64,000 bases of DNA from Bacillota bacterium (GCA_016280725.1 JAEEHF010000036.1:48777-112776); one strand, 5' to 3'. Shown: positions 1-9,422, counted from the first letter of the stretch. The notes: generated by a model not told the origin, from the sequence alone. A program made the numbers and translations.

Positions 1-387
1 CCTTCTTTTTGCATGTTTAGCTTTTGGCCATGGATCAGAAAAATTCAAATATATTCTCGATATTTCTTTTTCAAAAACTGAATTAATCTCTGTTGCATCC
101 ATCCTAATTATTCTTAAATTAACTGGTGCATTTTCAAGTTTTTCTAACTTTTTAACTGCCTTAAATATGACACTGTCGTACATTTCAATTCCAATATAGT
201 TTATCTCTGGATGATTAATTGCCATTTTTATAATAAAATCTCCTCTACCCATTCCAATCTCAATGTGTATAGGATTAGTATTTTTAAATTCATTATTCCA
301 ATTTGATTTAATTTTTTCTGGGTTTTGGATTACATAATGCGATTTTTCTATATATTCCCCTGCCCCTGGAATGTTTTTAAGTCTCAT
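1..387 (-). CDS. trmB: tRNA (guanine-N7-)-methyltransferase, 3' part missing
   Basis: SAM-dependent enzyme that makes m7G46 in tRNA. The translation begins MRLKNIPGAGEY and contains the SAM-binding motif HIEIGMGRGDF followed by NFSDPWPKAKHAKR, which is diagnostic for TrmB. The start is the ATG at 387 with a GGGGGA ribosome binding site just upstream. The gene runs off the left edge of the window, so the C-terminal part is not visible. No in-frame CGG is present in the visible part. Confidence 0.9.
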   Translation of the reverse strand, partial: MRLKNIPGAGEYIEKSHYVIQNPEKIKSNWNNEFKNTNPIHIEIGMGRGDFIIKMAINHPEINYIGIEMYDSVIFKAVKKLEKLENAPVNLRIIRMDATEINSVFEKEISRIYLNFSDPWPKAKHAKRR

Positions 388-480
388 ATTTCCCCCAAAC
401 ATATATTGCTATTTGCTAACCTATATTATATAATATGAAGCACAGTTTATCAATAACTGACACGTTAAGGAGGAATTAAA

Positions 481-786
481 ATGAAGAAAATCGCATTATT
501 TTTAATAGCTATGATTCTATTTAGTTATTCAGTTGTATTTGCAGATATAATCAACCCAGATACTGTTAACAGTGGTGAAGAACAAGTCGTTGAAGAAGTT
601 GAAACAGTTGTAGAAGACGTTACAACTCCATCTGGTTCTACTATTGAAGAAGCTACAAATGAAATAGCTAACGAGATTGAAACTGAACCAGTTGTTACAG
701 AAAAATCACCTAGTCCTTTAGGTGCTGTTATCGCAATCGTTGTAGTTCTAGTAATCGTTCTATTAGTTGCATTTATAGCTAAATAA
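481..786 (+). CDS. Small secreted or membrane-anchored acidic protein, unknown function
   Basis: 101 residues. Residues 1-21 form a signal peptide (MKKIALFLIAMILFSYSVVFA). A Glu/Thr/Val-rich acidic linker follows (about 22-78), then a C-terminal hydrophobic helix (about 81-99) ending in a single Lys. It probably sits in the membrane by its C-terminal helix with the acidic part outside. A strong AGGAGG site lies 6 bases before the ATG. AT-rich codon use matches the host-like genes, and it is one of only three plus-strand genes. It converges on murJ and shares a bidirectional terminator with it. I do not recognise the family. Confidence 0.75.
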   Translation: MKKIALFLIAMILFSYSVVFADIINPDTVNSGEEQVVEEVETVVEDVTTPSGSTIEEATNEIANEIETEPVVTEKSPSPLGAVIAIVVVLVIVLLVAFIAK

Positions 787-806
787 AAATCAATAATATA
801 ATAAAA

Positions 807-839
807 AACGGTGGAATTAAAATATTCCACCGTCTTTTT
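807..839. terminator. Bidirectional intrinsic terminator between the 481-786 gene and murJ
   Basis: A perfect 10-bp stem (808-817 with 824-833) closes on a short AT loop, with an A run on the left and a T run on the right, so it can act in both directions. The murJ coding end overlaps it: with the predicted skip at CGG 830-832, the murJ stop codon falls at 817-819, at the edge of the loop. Confidence 0.85.
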
Positions 840-2330
840 TTGGTCAAAGTTCCAAATAAAAATGTTAACAAAACATAAGTTATTGATCCTAGTCCAACAC
901 CTAAAATTACCCTAATTATTATATTTGCAGAAACAAGCATCTTATTTGCAAAAAGAATTACAAAAAGCATTGCAGCCGAGGAAATAATTGTTTTAAGCAA
1001 ATATATTGCAACTTCTTTATTAAATATCCCCTTAGATTTATGATTCATAGATAATGATAGAATAATAGCATTTAGAATTGCACAAACAGCCGTAGATAGT
1101 GCAAGTCCAAGATAAGCAAGCTTTGTGTTTCCTAAAACATAACATAGTATAAAATTGGAGATAACTATAATTATTCCAACTATTAGTGGAGTTTTTGTAT
1201 CTTGCTTAGCATAGAAAGCTTTATTCATAATTTCCACAATACCTGCACCAATAATACCTATAGCATAATACTTAAGAGCATCTGCAGTAAGAAGTGTTGA
1301 AGTTGCAGTAAACTCTCCTCTTTCATATAGTAAACGAACGATATCCTCGCTATAAATCATTATACCAACAGTAAGAGGAATTAATAAATAGGCTATCATT
1401 TTAATTGCATTCTTAAGTGTATTAATGTACTCCGTCTTGTCTTCACTAGAGTTTGCTCTTGAAAGCTCTGGAAAAATTACGTTTCCGATAGCATATGAAA
1501 ATATTCCATAAATTACAATGTACAATTTGTAAGAATACTCAAGTGCAGAAACTGCACCATCACCCTTTCCAGAAGCAAAGCTCATGGATACTAAACTGTT
1601 AATCGGTATAACTGCTGTACTAATTAGAATTGGAATAGCAAGCTTAAATACCTTTTTTATGTTTTCATCCTTAAAATTTATTGAAAACTTAAAACTGTAT
1701 CCAAATTTTTTAGCAAATGGAATCTGGATTAAAAACTGTAAAGCCCACGCAATTACAATCGCATAACAAACTCCATGAATTCCTGTTTTATTGCTAAACA
1801 GTAGTAAGAATAGTATTACAAAAAGATTTGATATGGCAGAAGTTCCAGCTGGAACATTAAACTCACCATAACTTTGCAAAAGCCCTATAAACGAAAATGC
1901 TAACGCTGTAAAAATTATCATAGGGAATGTTATTCTAACAAGTTCTGTTGTTAGTATATGTGTTTGTTCATCAAAACCACCAGCGAATATTTTTACAAAC
2001 ATAGGAGCAAATAAGACACCAATAACAGATATAAGCGTAGCAACAACAGCGATTATATTTACAAAATTGTTAGCAAATTTATTGGCATTCTCTTTGCCGC
2101 TTTTTCTGCATGATTTCATTAAAAACCGGTATAAACGTTGAGACTATCGATGAGCTTAGGACAATATCTACTATTTGAGTTGGTATTTTTATTGCAGCAA
2201 AATAAGCTGTTGCGTCAAGTCCTGTACCATAATACTTAGCAAATACAATATCCCTAAGTAGGCCCAAAACTTTCGAAACAGCTGTTATTATAAACACCAT
2301 ACTCAAAGTTTTAAAAATACCTTTTTTCAT
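817..2330 (-). CDS. murJ: Lipid II flippase MurJ (two CGG +1 sites)
   Basis: MATE-like multi-spanning membrane protein that flips lipid II for peptidoglycan synthesis. Residues 1-77 (MKKGIFKTLSMVFIITAVSK..., then NEIMQKK) lie in one frame and the remainder (GKENANKFANNFVNII...) in the +1 frame. The junction is the codon CGG at 2097-2099. Skipping its C reads K-K-G-K-E-N without a gap. A second in-frame CGG at 830-832 in the last codons gives ...TKKRGGIF-stop at 817 if skipped. Without the skip the ORF runs through the terminator to 779 with an odd hydrophobic tail. The predicted protein is about 503 residues, close to the family size. The start overlaps the scpA stop (ATGA). The alternative is a plain frameshift mutation. 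Confidence 0.88.
829..832 (-). other. Predicted CGGT recoding site, murJ 3' end
   Basis: In-frame CGG followed by T. Reading CGGT as one Gly puts the ribosome on GGA ATA TTT TAA and ends murJ at 817. In-frame triplet reading would add a 17-residue tail coded by the terminator hairpin. This is the weakest of the ten sites because only the C-terminal tail is affected. Confidence 0.55.
2096..2099 (-). other. Predicted CGGC recoding site, murJ
   Basis: The in-frame sequence is CAG AAA AAG CGG CAA. Skipping the C gives AAG GGC AAA GAG (K G K E) and joins the two conserved halves of MurJ. Removing one A of the nearby A run would also restore the frame, so this site alone is less unique than the others. 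Confidence 0.8.
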
Positions 2331-3070
2331 TTATTGCTCCTAGTTCTTGCTATTTTTTCTACATTAATATCTCCAAAAAGTGTATCTTGTGTAACTTTTA
2401 TCCTACTCATTTTTGATAATTCCAATAAGCTAAGAAAAGCAGTAACTACTTCAGCCTTTTCTTGCTTTTTCGTTGAAAAGAATTTATTAAAAATGAATTT
2501 TGGTTTCTTTAGTAAATATCTAATAATTTCCCTAATCTTGCTTTGTACCGTAAATCTTTCAGATACCGCAAGCCTTTTTATATTGTCTGCTTGTAAATTC
2601 TTTTTATCAGTCTCTTTTCTAACAATTTCCCTATATATATCTGGTATTACCTCTTTAGAAAATTCTTTTGTAAGTTTGCTCTTAGGCAAATCTATCTTAG
2701 AAGGTAATTTATATAATCTCTTATAATAAGTATTTAACCTATCTCTAAATGAAAATGTGCACTCTTTATAACGCTTATATTCAACCAATAATTTTACAAG
2801 ATCAAATTCATCATCTTCTTGTTCTGCCTGAATATTATCGTTTGGTAATAGGCTCTTTGATTTAAGATAGATTAGCTTTGAAGCCATAACTATGAATTCA
2901 CTTGTAACTTCAAGGTTCATTTCTTGCATTTTTTTAAGATACTCCAAATACTGGTCTGTAATAACAGATATTTGAATATCTAAAATATCCATCTTGTTTT
3001 TTTCGATGAGATGCATTAATAAATCAAGCGGTCCCTCAAAGTTTTCTATTTTAACACTAATTTTTTCCAT
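2327..3070 (-). CDS. scpA: Segregation and condensation protein A
   Basis: Kleisin subunit of the bacterial SMC-ScpAB condensin. 247 residues begin with the typical N-terminal domain (ENFEGPLDLLMHLIEKNKMD). The C-terminal winged-helix region includes VVTAFLSLLELSKMSRIKVTQ. The length is normal for ScpA. It starts 14 bases after the punA stop and its stop overlaps the murJ start. The usual partner scpB is not next to it, which is slightly unusual for Bacillota. Confidence 0.92.
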   Translation of the reverse strand: MEKISVKIENFEGPLDLLMHLIEKNKMDILDIQISVITDQYLEYLKKMQEMNLEVTSEFIVMASKLIYLKSKSLLPNDNIQAEQEDDEFDLVKLLVEYKRYKECTFSFRDRLNTYYKRLYKLPSKIDLPKSKLTKEFSKEVIPDIYREIVRKETDKKNLQADNIKRLAVSERFTVQSKIREIIRYLLKKPKFIFNKFFSTKKQEKAEVVTAFLSLLELSKMSRIKVTQDTLFGDINVEKIARTRSNK

Positions 3071-3083
3071 TTTGTCTCCAAAA

Positions 3084-3920
3084 TTATAGCGGATTTTCTA
3101 TTTGAATTTTACGTATTGTATCTAACACTAACGTTGTAAAGTTCTTTTCAATTTTTGAAGCTTCTTCCAAAACTTCATCATGATTTGGTGAAATACCTTC
3201 ATAACCAGTCGCCGACGTAATACAAGATATTCCTAAAACTCTAATTCCTGAATGTGCTGCAACAATTACTTCAGGAACTGTTGAAGTTCCAACCGCGTCA
3301 GCACCAAGGACTCTAAGCATATTAATTTCAGCATCAGTTTCATACTGAGGACCCGTCATAAAAGCATATACACCTTCTTGAAGATTGAAACTCATTTCCA
3401 TTGCAACATTTCTAGCAAGCTTTATTAGTTCCGAATCATATACACCTTTCATCAAAGGAAATCTTGGTCCAAGTGAATCTAAATTCTTCCCAATTAAAGG
3501 AGATTGAAAACTACAATTTATATGGTCTTTTATTACCATTAAGTCTCCTGGTGTATATCTTGGGTCAATTCCGCCAGCAGTATTAGTAACAATTAGTACT
3601 TCAACTCCAAGTAACGCAAACACTCTAATTGGAAATGTTATTTCTTGCATTGAAAATCCTTCATAGTAGTGAAGTCTACCTTGCATAGCAACAACATATT
3701 TATCATAGACTGTTCCAAAAATTAACTTTCCTTCATGGCCCTCAACTGTAGGAGTCTTAAAATATGGTATTTCATCATATGGAATTTCAACTGGATCTTG
3801 AATTTCATAAGCAAGTCCACCAAGACCAGAACCTAAAACAACAGCAATGTCTGGTTTGTTTGGTATCCTACCTTTTATATATTCAACAGCTTCAAATACT
3901 TGCTTTTCAAAATCATCCAT
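3084..3920 (-). CDS. punA: Purine-nucleoside phosphorylase (inosine/guanosine type)
   Basis: Trimeric PNP that splits inosine or guanosine with phosphate into base and ribose-1-phosphate for purine salvage. 278 residues contain the glycine-rich phosphate motif VVLGSGLGGL (about 26-35), the MQGRLHYYEG loop, VTNTAGGI, and the ending region FMTGPQYET with VGTSTVPEV, all standard for this family. An AGGAGG site precedes the ATG. It lies just upstream of scpA on the same strand. Confidence 0.93.
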   Translation of the reverse strand: MDDFEKQVFEAVEYIKGRIPNKPDIAVVLGSGLGGLAYEIQDPVEIPYDEIPYFKTPTVEGHEGKLIFGTVYDKYVVAMQGRLHYYEGFSMQEITFPIRVFALLGVEVLIVTNTAGGIDPRYTPGDLMVIKDHINCSFQSPLIGKNLDSLGPRFPLMKGVYDSELIKLARNVAMEMSFNLQEGVYAFMTGPQYETDAEINMLRVLGADAVGTSTVPEVIVAAHSGIRVLGISCITSATGYEGISPNHDEVLEEASKIEKNFTTLVLDTIRKIQIENPL

Positions 3921-3988
3921 TCTTATTTCCTCCTTAGTATTAGTATGCTTACACCTAAATTATCAATCAAAAGCCATAAAAAGTCAAA

Positions 3989-4447
3989 CTATTCTCTAGT
4001 AATATCATCTATTATATCATTAATAATCTCATATCTATATCCTTTTGATAACAGAAACTTTTTCACCTTTAATATGTTACCAGTTGCGTCATATTTCTTC
4101 TTAGCATTGTATATGCATGAATCATATTCAAAGTCATAAACTTCAGAAGTGCTAGTTACTTCATCGGCAAGATATTCATCAATCCCCTTTTTTAAAAGTG
4201 AAATTTTTAGCTCGCTTGCAGATTGATGTTTTAGTTTTATAGCATTTTCGACATATTTTTTTGCATACTTAGCATCATTTATGTAGCCTGCTTCTTTGAC
4301 ATAATCTATTATTTGATCAATTGTAGATTCATCGTATTTTAGAAATTCACATTTCCTTCTAACTTCAGCTTCAGTACGCATCTGATATAGAATATAATTC
4401 ATTATTTTGTCATCAACTATCATTTGTACCTCCAAAATAGCTTTCAA
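3989..4447 (-). CDS. recX: Regulatory protein RecX
   Basis: Small helical RecA modulator. 152 residues with the repeated three-helix RecX pattern (LYQMRTEAEVRRKC, AKKYVENAIKLKHQS, LLSKGYRYEII). It sits directly downstream of recA, the usual genomic place, but a hairpin terminator at 4459-4485 separates the two, so recX expression may depend on read-through. The start was chosen at 4447. An internal Met at residue 8 is also possible. Confidence 0.85.
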   Translation of the reverse strand: MKAILEVQMIVDDKIMNYILYQMRTEAEVRRKCEFLKYDESTIDQIIDYVKEAGYINDAKYAKKYVENAIKLKHQSASELKISLLKKGIDEYLADEVTSTSEVYDFEYDSCIYNAKKKYDATGNILKVKKFLLSKGYRYEIINDIIDDITRE

Positions 4448-4458
4448 ATAACGGACTA

Positions 4459-4485
4459 AAGGGCGGAAATAATCCCGCCCTTTTT
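4459..4485 (-). terminator. Intrinsic terminator between recA and recX
   Basis: GC-rich stem (GGGCGG with its complement CCGCCC) and an AT loop followed by T residues on the minus strand, directly after the recA stop. It may attenuate recX relative to recA. Confidence 0.75.
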
Positions 4486-4489
4486 AGTA

Positions 4490-5596
4490 TTATTCTTCGT
4501 CTTCTTCAAACTCATCGTCATCATCAGTAACTTTTTCCAAATCTTCTGTAAGTGATTTATCAAAAGCTTCTGCCATATTATCACGAATTTTCTTTTCAAC
4601 TTCTGAACATATTTCAGGGTTAGTTTCAAGATACTTTTTAGCATTGTCTCTTCCCTGTGCTATTCTATTTCCTTCATAGCTAAACCATGCTCCTGCCTTT
4701 TCGATGATATTCATGTTAACAGCGATATCTAATATGTTTCCAACTTTAGAAATACCTTCGCCATACATAATATCAAATTCGCACTCTCTAAATGGAGGAG
4801 CAACTTTGTTTTTAACTATTTTAACTTTAACTCTATTACCTATTATTTCACCATTATTCTTAAGTTGTTCAGAACGTCTAACTTCCATTCTAACAGAAGC
4901 ATAGAACTTAAGTGCTCTACCACCAGGAGTTACTTCTGGATTACCAAACATTATACCAACTTTTTCACGAAGCTGATTTATAAACACTGCAACTGTATTT
5001 GATTTATTAAGTACTCCTGCTAGTTTTCTTAGTGCTTGTGACATAAGTCTTGCTTGAAGAGCAACATGAGTATCTCCCATATCGCCATCTATTTCAGCCT
5101 TTGGAACTAGTGCAGCAACAGAGTCAACAACAACTATGTCTATTGCTCCGCTTCTAACAAGCTCTTCGGTAATTTCTAGTGCTTGCTCACCTGTATCTGG
5201 TTGTGATACTAAAAGTTCATCAAGATTTACACCTAATTTTCTAGCATAAACTGGATCTAATGCATGCTCTGCATCAATAAATGCTGCAATTCCGCCAAGC
5301 TTTTGAGCTTCAGCAATCATGTGAAGTGCTACAGTAGTTTTACCAGAAGATTCTGGTCCATATACTTCAACAATTCTTCCACGTGGAACACCACCAATTC
5401 CTAATGCTATATCTAAGCTCATTGCTCCAGTTGGAATAGCTTCGATATTAAGGTGAGCACTCTCACCAAGTTTCATAATTGAACCTTTACCAAATTGTTT
5501 TTCAATTTGACCAAGCGCATTCTCTAATGCCTTTTTCTTTTCTTGCATTTCTGGCGATTGTGCTACTGCTTTTTCTTTTTTATCTTTTTCACTCAT
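4490..5596 (-). CDS. recA: Recombinase RecA
   Basis: Homologous recombination strand-exchange ATPase and LexA coprotease. 368 residues. Walker A is GPESSGKT (80-87). Other core motifs are [23 protein letters not shown] and the L2 loop [16 protein letters not shown]. The acidic C-terminal tail ends [11 protein letters not shown]. An AGGAGG site precedes the ATG. There are no in-frame CGG codons. A perfect palindrome lies 31-50 bases upstream (see 5627-5646). Confidence 0.98.
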   Translation of the reverse strand: MSEKDKKEKAVAQSPEMQEKKKALENALGQIEKQFGKGSIMKLGESAHLNIEAIPTGAMSLDIALGIGGVPRGRIVEVYGPESSGKTTVALHMIAEAQKLGGIAAFIDAEHALDPVYARKLGVNLDELLVSQPDTGEQALEITEELVRSGAIDIVVVDSVAALVPKAEIDGDMGDTHVALQARLMSQALRKLAGVLNKSNTVAVFINQLREKVGIMFGNPEVTPGGRALKFYASVRMEVRRSEQLKNNGEIIGNRVKVKIVKNKVAPPFRECEFDIMYGEGISKVGNILDIAVNMNIIEKAGAWFSYEGNRIAQGRDNAKKYLETNPEICSEVEKKIRDNMAEAFDKSLTEDLEKVTDDDDEFEEDEE

Positions 5597-5626
5597 AATT
5601 ATCCTCCTAAATTAACTAAAACACAT

Positions 5627-5646
5627 AAATAATCATGTGATTATTT
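5627..5646. promoter_or_regulatory. Perfect 9-bp inverted repeat upstream of recA
   Basis: AAATAATCA-TG-TGATTATTT, centred about 40 bases before the recA start. It does not resemble the Bacillota LexA box (CGAACN4GTTCG). It could be an operator, or only an AT-rich palindrome. Confidence 0.35.
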
Positions 5647-5699
5647 ACAAAAATATCTTAAAACTAAGTTAAAATTCAGTCAACCACTATAACCAAAAA

Positions 5700-7302
5700 T
5701 CATACTCTAAGTCTTCTAGCATAGTTTAATATTGGTTCTGTAATTGCGTTACCAGCTATAACTCTAGCGATTTCATATATTATTTCCTCCTCATCTAATT
5801 TTTTAATTTTTGTTTTTGTTTTACCACTTTTTACTATTTTATCTATATAGAAGTTAGCATCACCACTTGCAGTAATTGCTGGTAAGTGAGTAACACATAT
5901 AACTTGGTGATTTTTAGATATAGATTTAAGTTTTTCGGCTACTGCTTGGCCAGTTTGGCCTGAAATACCAGTATCAATTTCATCAAATATCATTGTAGGA
6001 ATGCTATCATAGTCGCCTAAAACTGTTTTAATTGCTAGCATAACCCTTGATAACTCACCACCAGATGCAATTTTGGCAAGTGGTTTAAGTTCATCACCTG
6101 CATTTGTACATATTTGAAGCTCAACTTCGTCAGTGCCATTATCTTGAAATGTATCAACCAAATCAAATTTAAACTCTAGATAAGCATTTTTCATCTCTAA
6201 ATCTTTCATTTGATTATTGATAAGTTTTTCTATTTTGAAAGCACATTCCTTACGAATCTTAGACATTTCTAGTGAAATCATTTTTAATTTGCTAATATAT
6301 TCTTCCTCTTCAGATTTAAGTTTGTTAATTAATTCTTCTGAATTTTCAAGGTTATATTTTTCTTCCTTGATTTTATTTAAATAGTCCATAACATCAGAAA
6401 TTGTCTTACCATATTTACGCTTAAGGTTTGAAATATAATCTAATCTTTCTTCGATTGATGATTGCTCATCTTCATCGAAATTAGTATCATCCAAACAGTC
6501 TTTAAGAGTTTCTGTTGCATCTTGTAAATTATAGTAGGCTTCATTAATCTCTTTTAGTAAGTTTTCATATTTTGAATCTATATTTGAAATAGAAGATATT
6601 TCTCTAGTAACTTTTGAAAGCTCTCCGATAATTCCTTCATCAAGTGCACTATAAGAATAGTTTATAACCTTTGAAAGCTTTTCACTGCTTAATATTATCT
6701 TTCTTCTTGAATTAAGTTCTTCTTCCTCATCTTCTTTAAGATTTGCATTTTCAATTTCTTCTATTTGATAATTTAATAAATCAAGTCTTCGAGCTCTTTC
6801 TTGATCATCACCATAGCAGTTTTTAAGTTTTAAATTTGTTTCTCTATACTTTAGTAATAAATCATAATACTTTTCTTTTAATGTTAGTAACTTTATTCCT
6901 GCAAAACTATCAAGTAATTCTATATGAGTTTTAACATCAAGGAGAGATTGATTATCATGTTGGCCATGAATATCTATAAGTTTTTTACCTAGTTCTTTAA
7001 GTTCAGTAACAGTAACTAACTTTCCATTTACTTTGCAAACATTTTTGCCATTTTGAAAAACTTCTCTGGATAAAACGTATTCTTCGCCATTTTCGCAAAA
7101 ATATGCTTCAATTAATGCTTCACTAGTGCCAGTTCTAATAATCTCTTTTGAGACTCTAGATCCAGTAATTGCATTTAAAGAGTCTATTATTAAGCTCTTT
7201 CCGAGCTCCTGTTTCACCGGTTAAGACATTTAAACCCTCTTCAAAATTAATAGTAATATCATCAATTATCCCGACATTCATAATATGTAATTGTACTATC
7301 AT
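5700..7302 (-). CDS. recN: DNA repair protein RecN, with a CGG +1 site inside Walker A
   Basis: SMC-like ATPase for double-strand break repair. The start is the ATG at 7302 (MIVQLHIMNVGIIDD), with GGAGG 9 bases upstream. The first 33 codons end ...VLTGETGA. The next codon is CGG (7201-7203) and its frame stops soon after. Skipping the C gives GETGA-G-KSLIIDSLNA, the exact RecN Walker A. The +1 frame then runs to 5700 through a coiled coil, the ABC signature ASGGELSRVMLA and Walker B PTMIFDEIDTGISG. The restored protein is about 533 residues, close to family length. If not recoded, RecN would lack its P-loop. Confidence 0.9.
7200..7203 (-). other. Predicted CGGA recoding site, recN Walker A
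   Basis: The context is GGA GCT CGG AAA GAG. The required reading is GGA GCT (CGGA) AAG AGC, giving G-A-G-K-S. The glycine is the invariant P-loop residue, so both the position and the amino acid are fixed by the family. There is no homopolymer at the break. Confidence 0.92.
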
Positions 7303-7424
7303 TTTATCAACCTCCGAATGTTTATTCGCATTTTCTAAAATAATTATACAAATCCAAAATAAAAAAACAAGCGAACACGCAAACATTTTTTCGTTTTTTA
7401 TTTGATATACATAATCTGTTAACG

Positions 7425-7631
7425 TTTTAAGTGCCCATATATAAATTCCTTAGCTCAAATGCTCCATTTCGTAGAATGTCTAAAAAATCAGTCGCAAAAG
7501 CAATGGAAGATTTTTTAGGACCCTGTGTAACCACACCCAAAAAATCTTCCTATTGCTTTTTATGCTTTGTGATTTTAAGACATTCTAACTCATATCGCGC
7601 GAGCTTTAGAATTTATATATAGGGCACTTAA
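7425..7631. repeat. Long imperfect inverted repeat (about 207 bp hairpin)
   Basis: The left arm from 7425 (TTTTAAGTGCCC...) pairs over about 95 bases, with a few mismatches, with the right arm ending near 7631 (...GGGCACTTAAAAT). The loop is about 15-20 bases (near 7515-7535). There is no coding sequence inside. It fills most of the 7303-7673 gap between the DUF402 gene and recN. It could be a MITE-like element or a structured RNA. No target-site duplication was confirmed. Confidence 0.75.
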
Positions 7632-7637
7632 AATTAA

Positions 7638-7670
7638 AAGGGATTGTACTTTTTAAAAAGTACAATCCCT
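7638..7670 (-). terminator. Intrinsic terminator after the DUF402 gene
   Basis: An AGGGATTGTACTTTTT stem with its complement on the minus strand follows the stop codon at 7674, with a T-rich tail. Confidence 0.8.
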
Positions 7671-7673
7671 ATG

Positions 7674-8142
7674 TTATTCGCTTACTTTAATTAAATAATC
7701 AATAAGATCTTCCATATTCTTTTTTTCTTTTATAAGTCTTAATAAGTGATTAAGTTTATTTAATGAATCTAAATACATTTTTGAAGTGATTAGTTCTTTA
7801 TTATATGCTTCTTCAAGTTCATCTAAATCCAAGACTTCAATATTACCATTTTCATATACCTTAATGTCTGCAAGTAAATCTATAAAAGTAATCTTATCAA
7901 ATTCTTTAATGAAATCAATTATATCGCAATACCAATATAAAATATTTCCGCGAGTTATCGAAGAACTTGCTAATTTTAAAACCATATTTTAAGAATGCAT
8001 ATGAAAAACCACTCTTAAAATCTTCACGAGGATTTATAGGAACCCACTCTGTGATTAGGTAATTAGGTTTTATCTTTATTAACTTATCTGATGAAATATC
8101 TACTATTTCATCAGGTATAAACCTTCTCCTAAACATTTTCAT
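7674..8142 (-). CDS. DUF402 domain protein with a CGG +1 site
   Basis: The first 64 codons (MKMFRRRFIPDEIVDISS... to KFFDNS) are followed by in-frame CGG at 7948-7950 and then an early stop. Skipping the C gives N-S-G-NILYWYCDIIDF, continuing in the +1 frame to 7674 for about 155 residues. The YWYCDI and ...GNIEVLDLDELEEAYN stretches fit DUF402 (NtdP/FomD-like phosphatase) proteins, which often have a D/E-rich C-terminal half. The exact substrate is unknown. It follows the U32 gene by 19 bases and probably belongs to the same operon. Confidence 0.8.
7947..7950 (-). other. Predicted CGGA recoding site, DUF402 gene
   Basis: The context is AAC TCG CGG AAA. The required reading is AAC TCG (CGGA) AAT ATT, giving N S G N I. 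The two frames overlap only around this codon. Confidence 0.88.
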
Positions 8143-8160
8143 CTTTTGTACATCCTTTTT

Positions 8161-9408
8161 CTACTTTATTCTTCTAACAATATATCCTGGCATAACATCT
8201 ATTGGAAGTGTCAATTTAACTTTTTGCTCTTTAACTCCAGGATTTACAGTATCAATTTCTTCTTCTGTTTCATAATCATAAAGCTTTTCTATCTTATATG
8301 AATAAGGCTCTAAAGTTCCAGGAACCATTATTTCAATACTATCTCCAGCTGAAAGCTTATTTCTAATTTCAAGAGAAACTTTTTCACCCGCTAAATATTT
8401 TTCTTTATCACCAATTATTATACCACCAAATTCATAATTTGGGTTAACTTGTTTTCCAGAAAAATCTTGAGTGTCTGGATTATATTTATTATTGAAGTAA
8501 AAATCTGTTAACTCTCTCGTTTTTGCTTTTTCAATTTCTTTCATATATTTTTCAAAGTTCCAATTTTCTGGATCTTTTGCATAATCATCAATTGCGTGTC
8601 TATATGCATTTACAATTGTAGCAACATAATACTCTGTTTTTAATCTTCCTTCGATTTTTAAGCTATCAACACCTAAATCAAAAATAGTAGGAATTTCAGG
8701 CATTAAGCACATATCTTTAGATGAGAAAATATAAATTCCTTTTTCGTCAAAATCGACTGGCATATATTCACCAGGCTTGTTCTTTTCTTCAGCATATAAG
8801 TTATAGCTCCATCTACAAGGTTGTGCACAGTCACCATGATTTGCACTTCTTCCAGCCATATAGTCACTCATATAGCATCTTCCAGAATATGAATAACATA
8901 TTGCTCCGTGAGCAAACATTTCTATCTCTAGGCCTTCTGGCTTATTATTTACTATATATTTTATTTCATCTTTGCTTAACTCTCTAGCTAAGATTATTCT
9001 TTTTGCACCTTGTTTTGCCCAGAATTTACATGTGTGAGCTGAAACTGTATTTGCTTGTGTGCTTATATGAATGTCTGTGTTTGGTGCATATTCTTTTATA
9101 ACATCGACAACACCTGGGTCTGCAACTATGAATCCATCTATACCAATCTGAGATAGTTCTTTTACCTCTTCAATTACGCCATCGTATTCATCATCTCTTG
9201 CGTATATGTTCATAGCAACATGAACTCTTTTTCCTAATTTATGTGCAAGCTCTACAGTATTTTTTAAATCGCTGAAATCCATCGCAGTACGTGTACGAAG
9301 TGAATGCTTTGATGTTCCACAATATACTGCATCGGCACCATACATAAATGCGATTTTTGCTTTTTCATAAGTACCTGCTGGAGCCAAAAGCTCTGGTTTT
9401 TTATTCAT
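8161..9408 (-). CDS. Peptidase U32 family protein (tRNA/rRNA hydroxylation type)
   Basis: 415 residues, beginning KPELLAPAGTYEKAKIAFMYGADAVYCG, the typical U32 opening. The cysteine-containing motif CYSYSGRCYMS and HGDCAQPCRW match the Fe-S ligands of the YrrN/YrrO (TrhP) and RlhA group, which hydroxylates tRNA U34 or 23S rRNA. A true protease activity is unlikely. The gene starts 15 bases after the upstream O-methyltransferase, the same order as yrrM-yrrN in Bacillus. There is no in-frame CGG. Confidence 0.88.
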   Translation of the reverse strand: MNKKPELLAPAGTYEKAKIAFMYGADAVYCGTSKHSLRTRTAMDFSDLKNTVELAHKLGKRVHVAMNIYARDDEYDGVIEEVKELSQIGIDGFIVADPGVVDVIKEYAPNTDIHISTQANTVSAHTCKFWAKQGAKRIILARELSKDEIKYIVNNKPEGLEIEMFAHGAICYSYSGRCYMSDYMAGRSANHGDCAQPCRWSYNLYAEEKNKPGEYMPVDFDEKGIYIFSSKDMCLMPEIPTIFDLGVDSLKIEGRLKTEYYVATIVNAYRHAIDDYAKDPENWNFEKYMKEIEKAKTRELTDFYFNNKYNPDTQDFSGKQVNPNYEFGGIIIGDKEKYLAGEKVSLEIRNKLSAGDSIEIMVPGTLEPYSYKIEKLYDYETEEEIDTVNPGVKEQKVKLTLPIDVMPGYIVRRIK

Positions 9409-9422
9409 TATTATTCCTCCTG

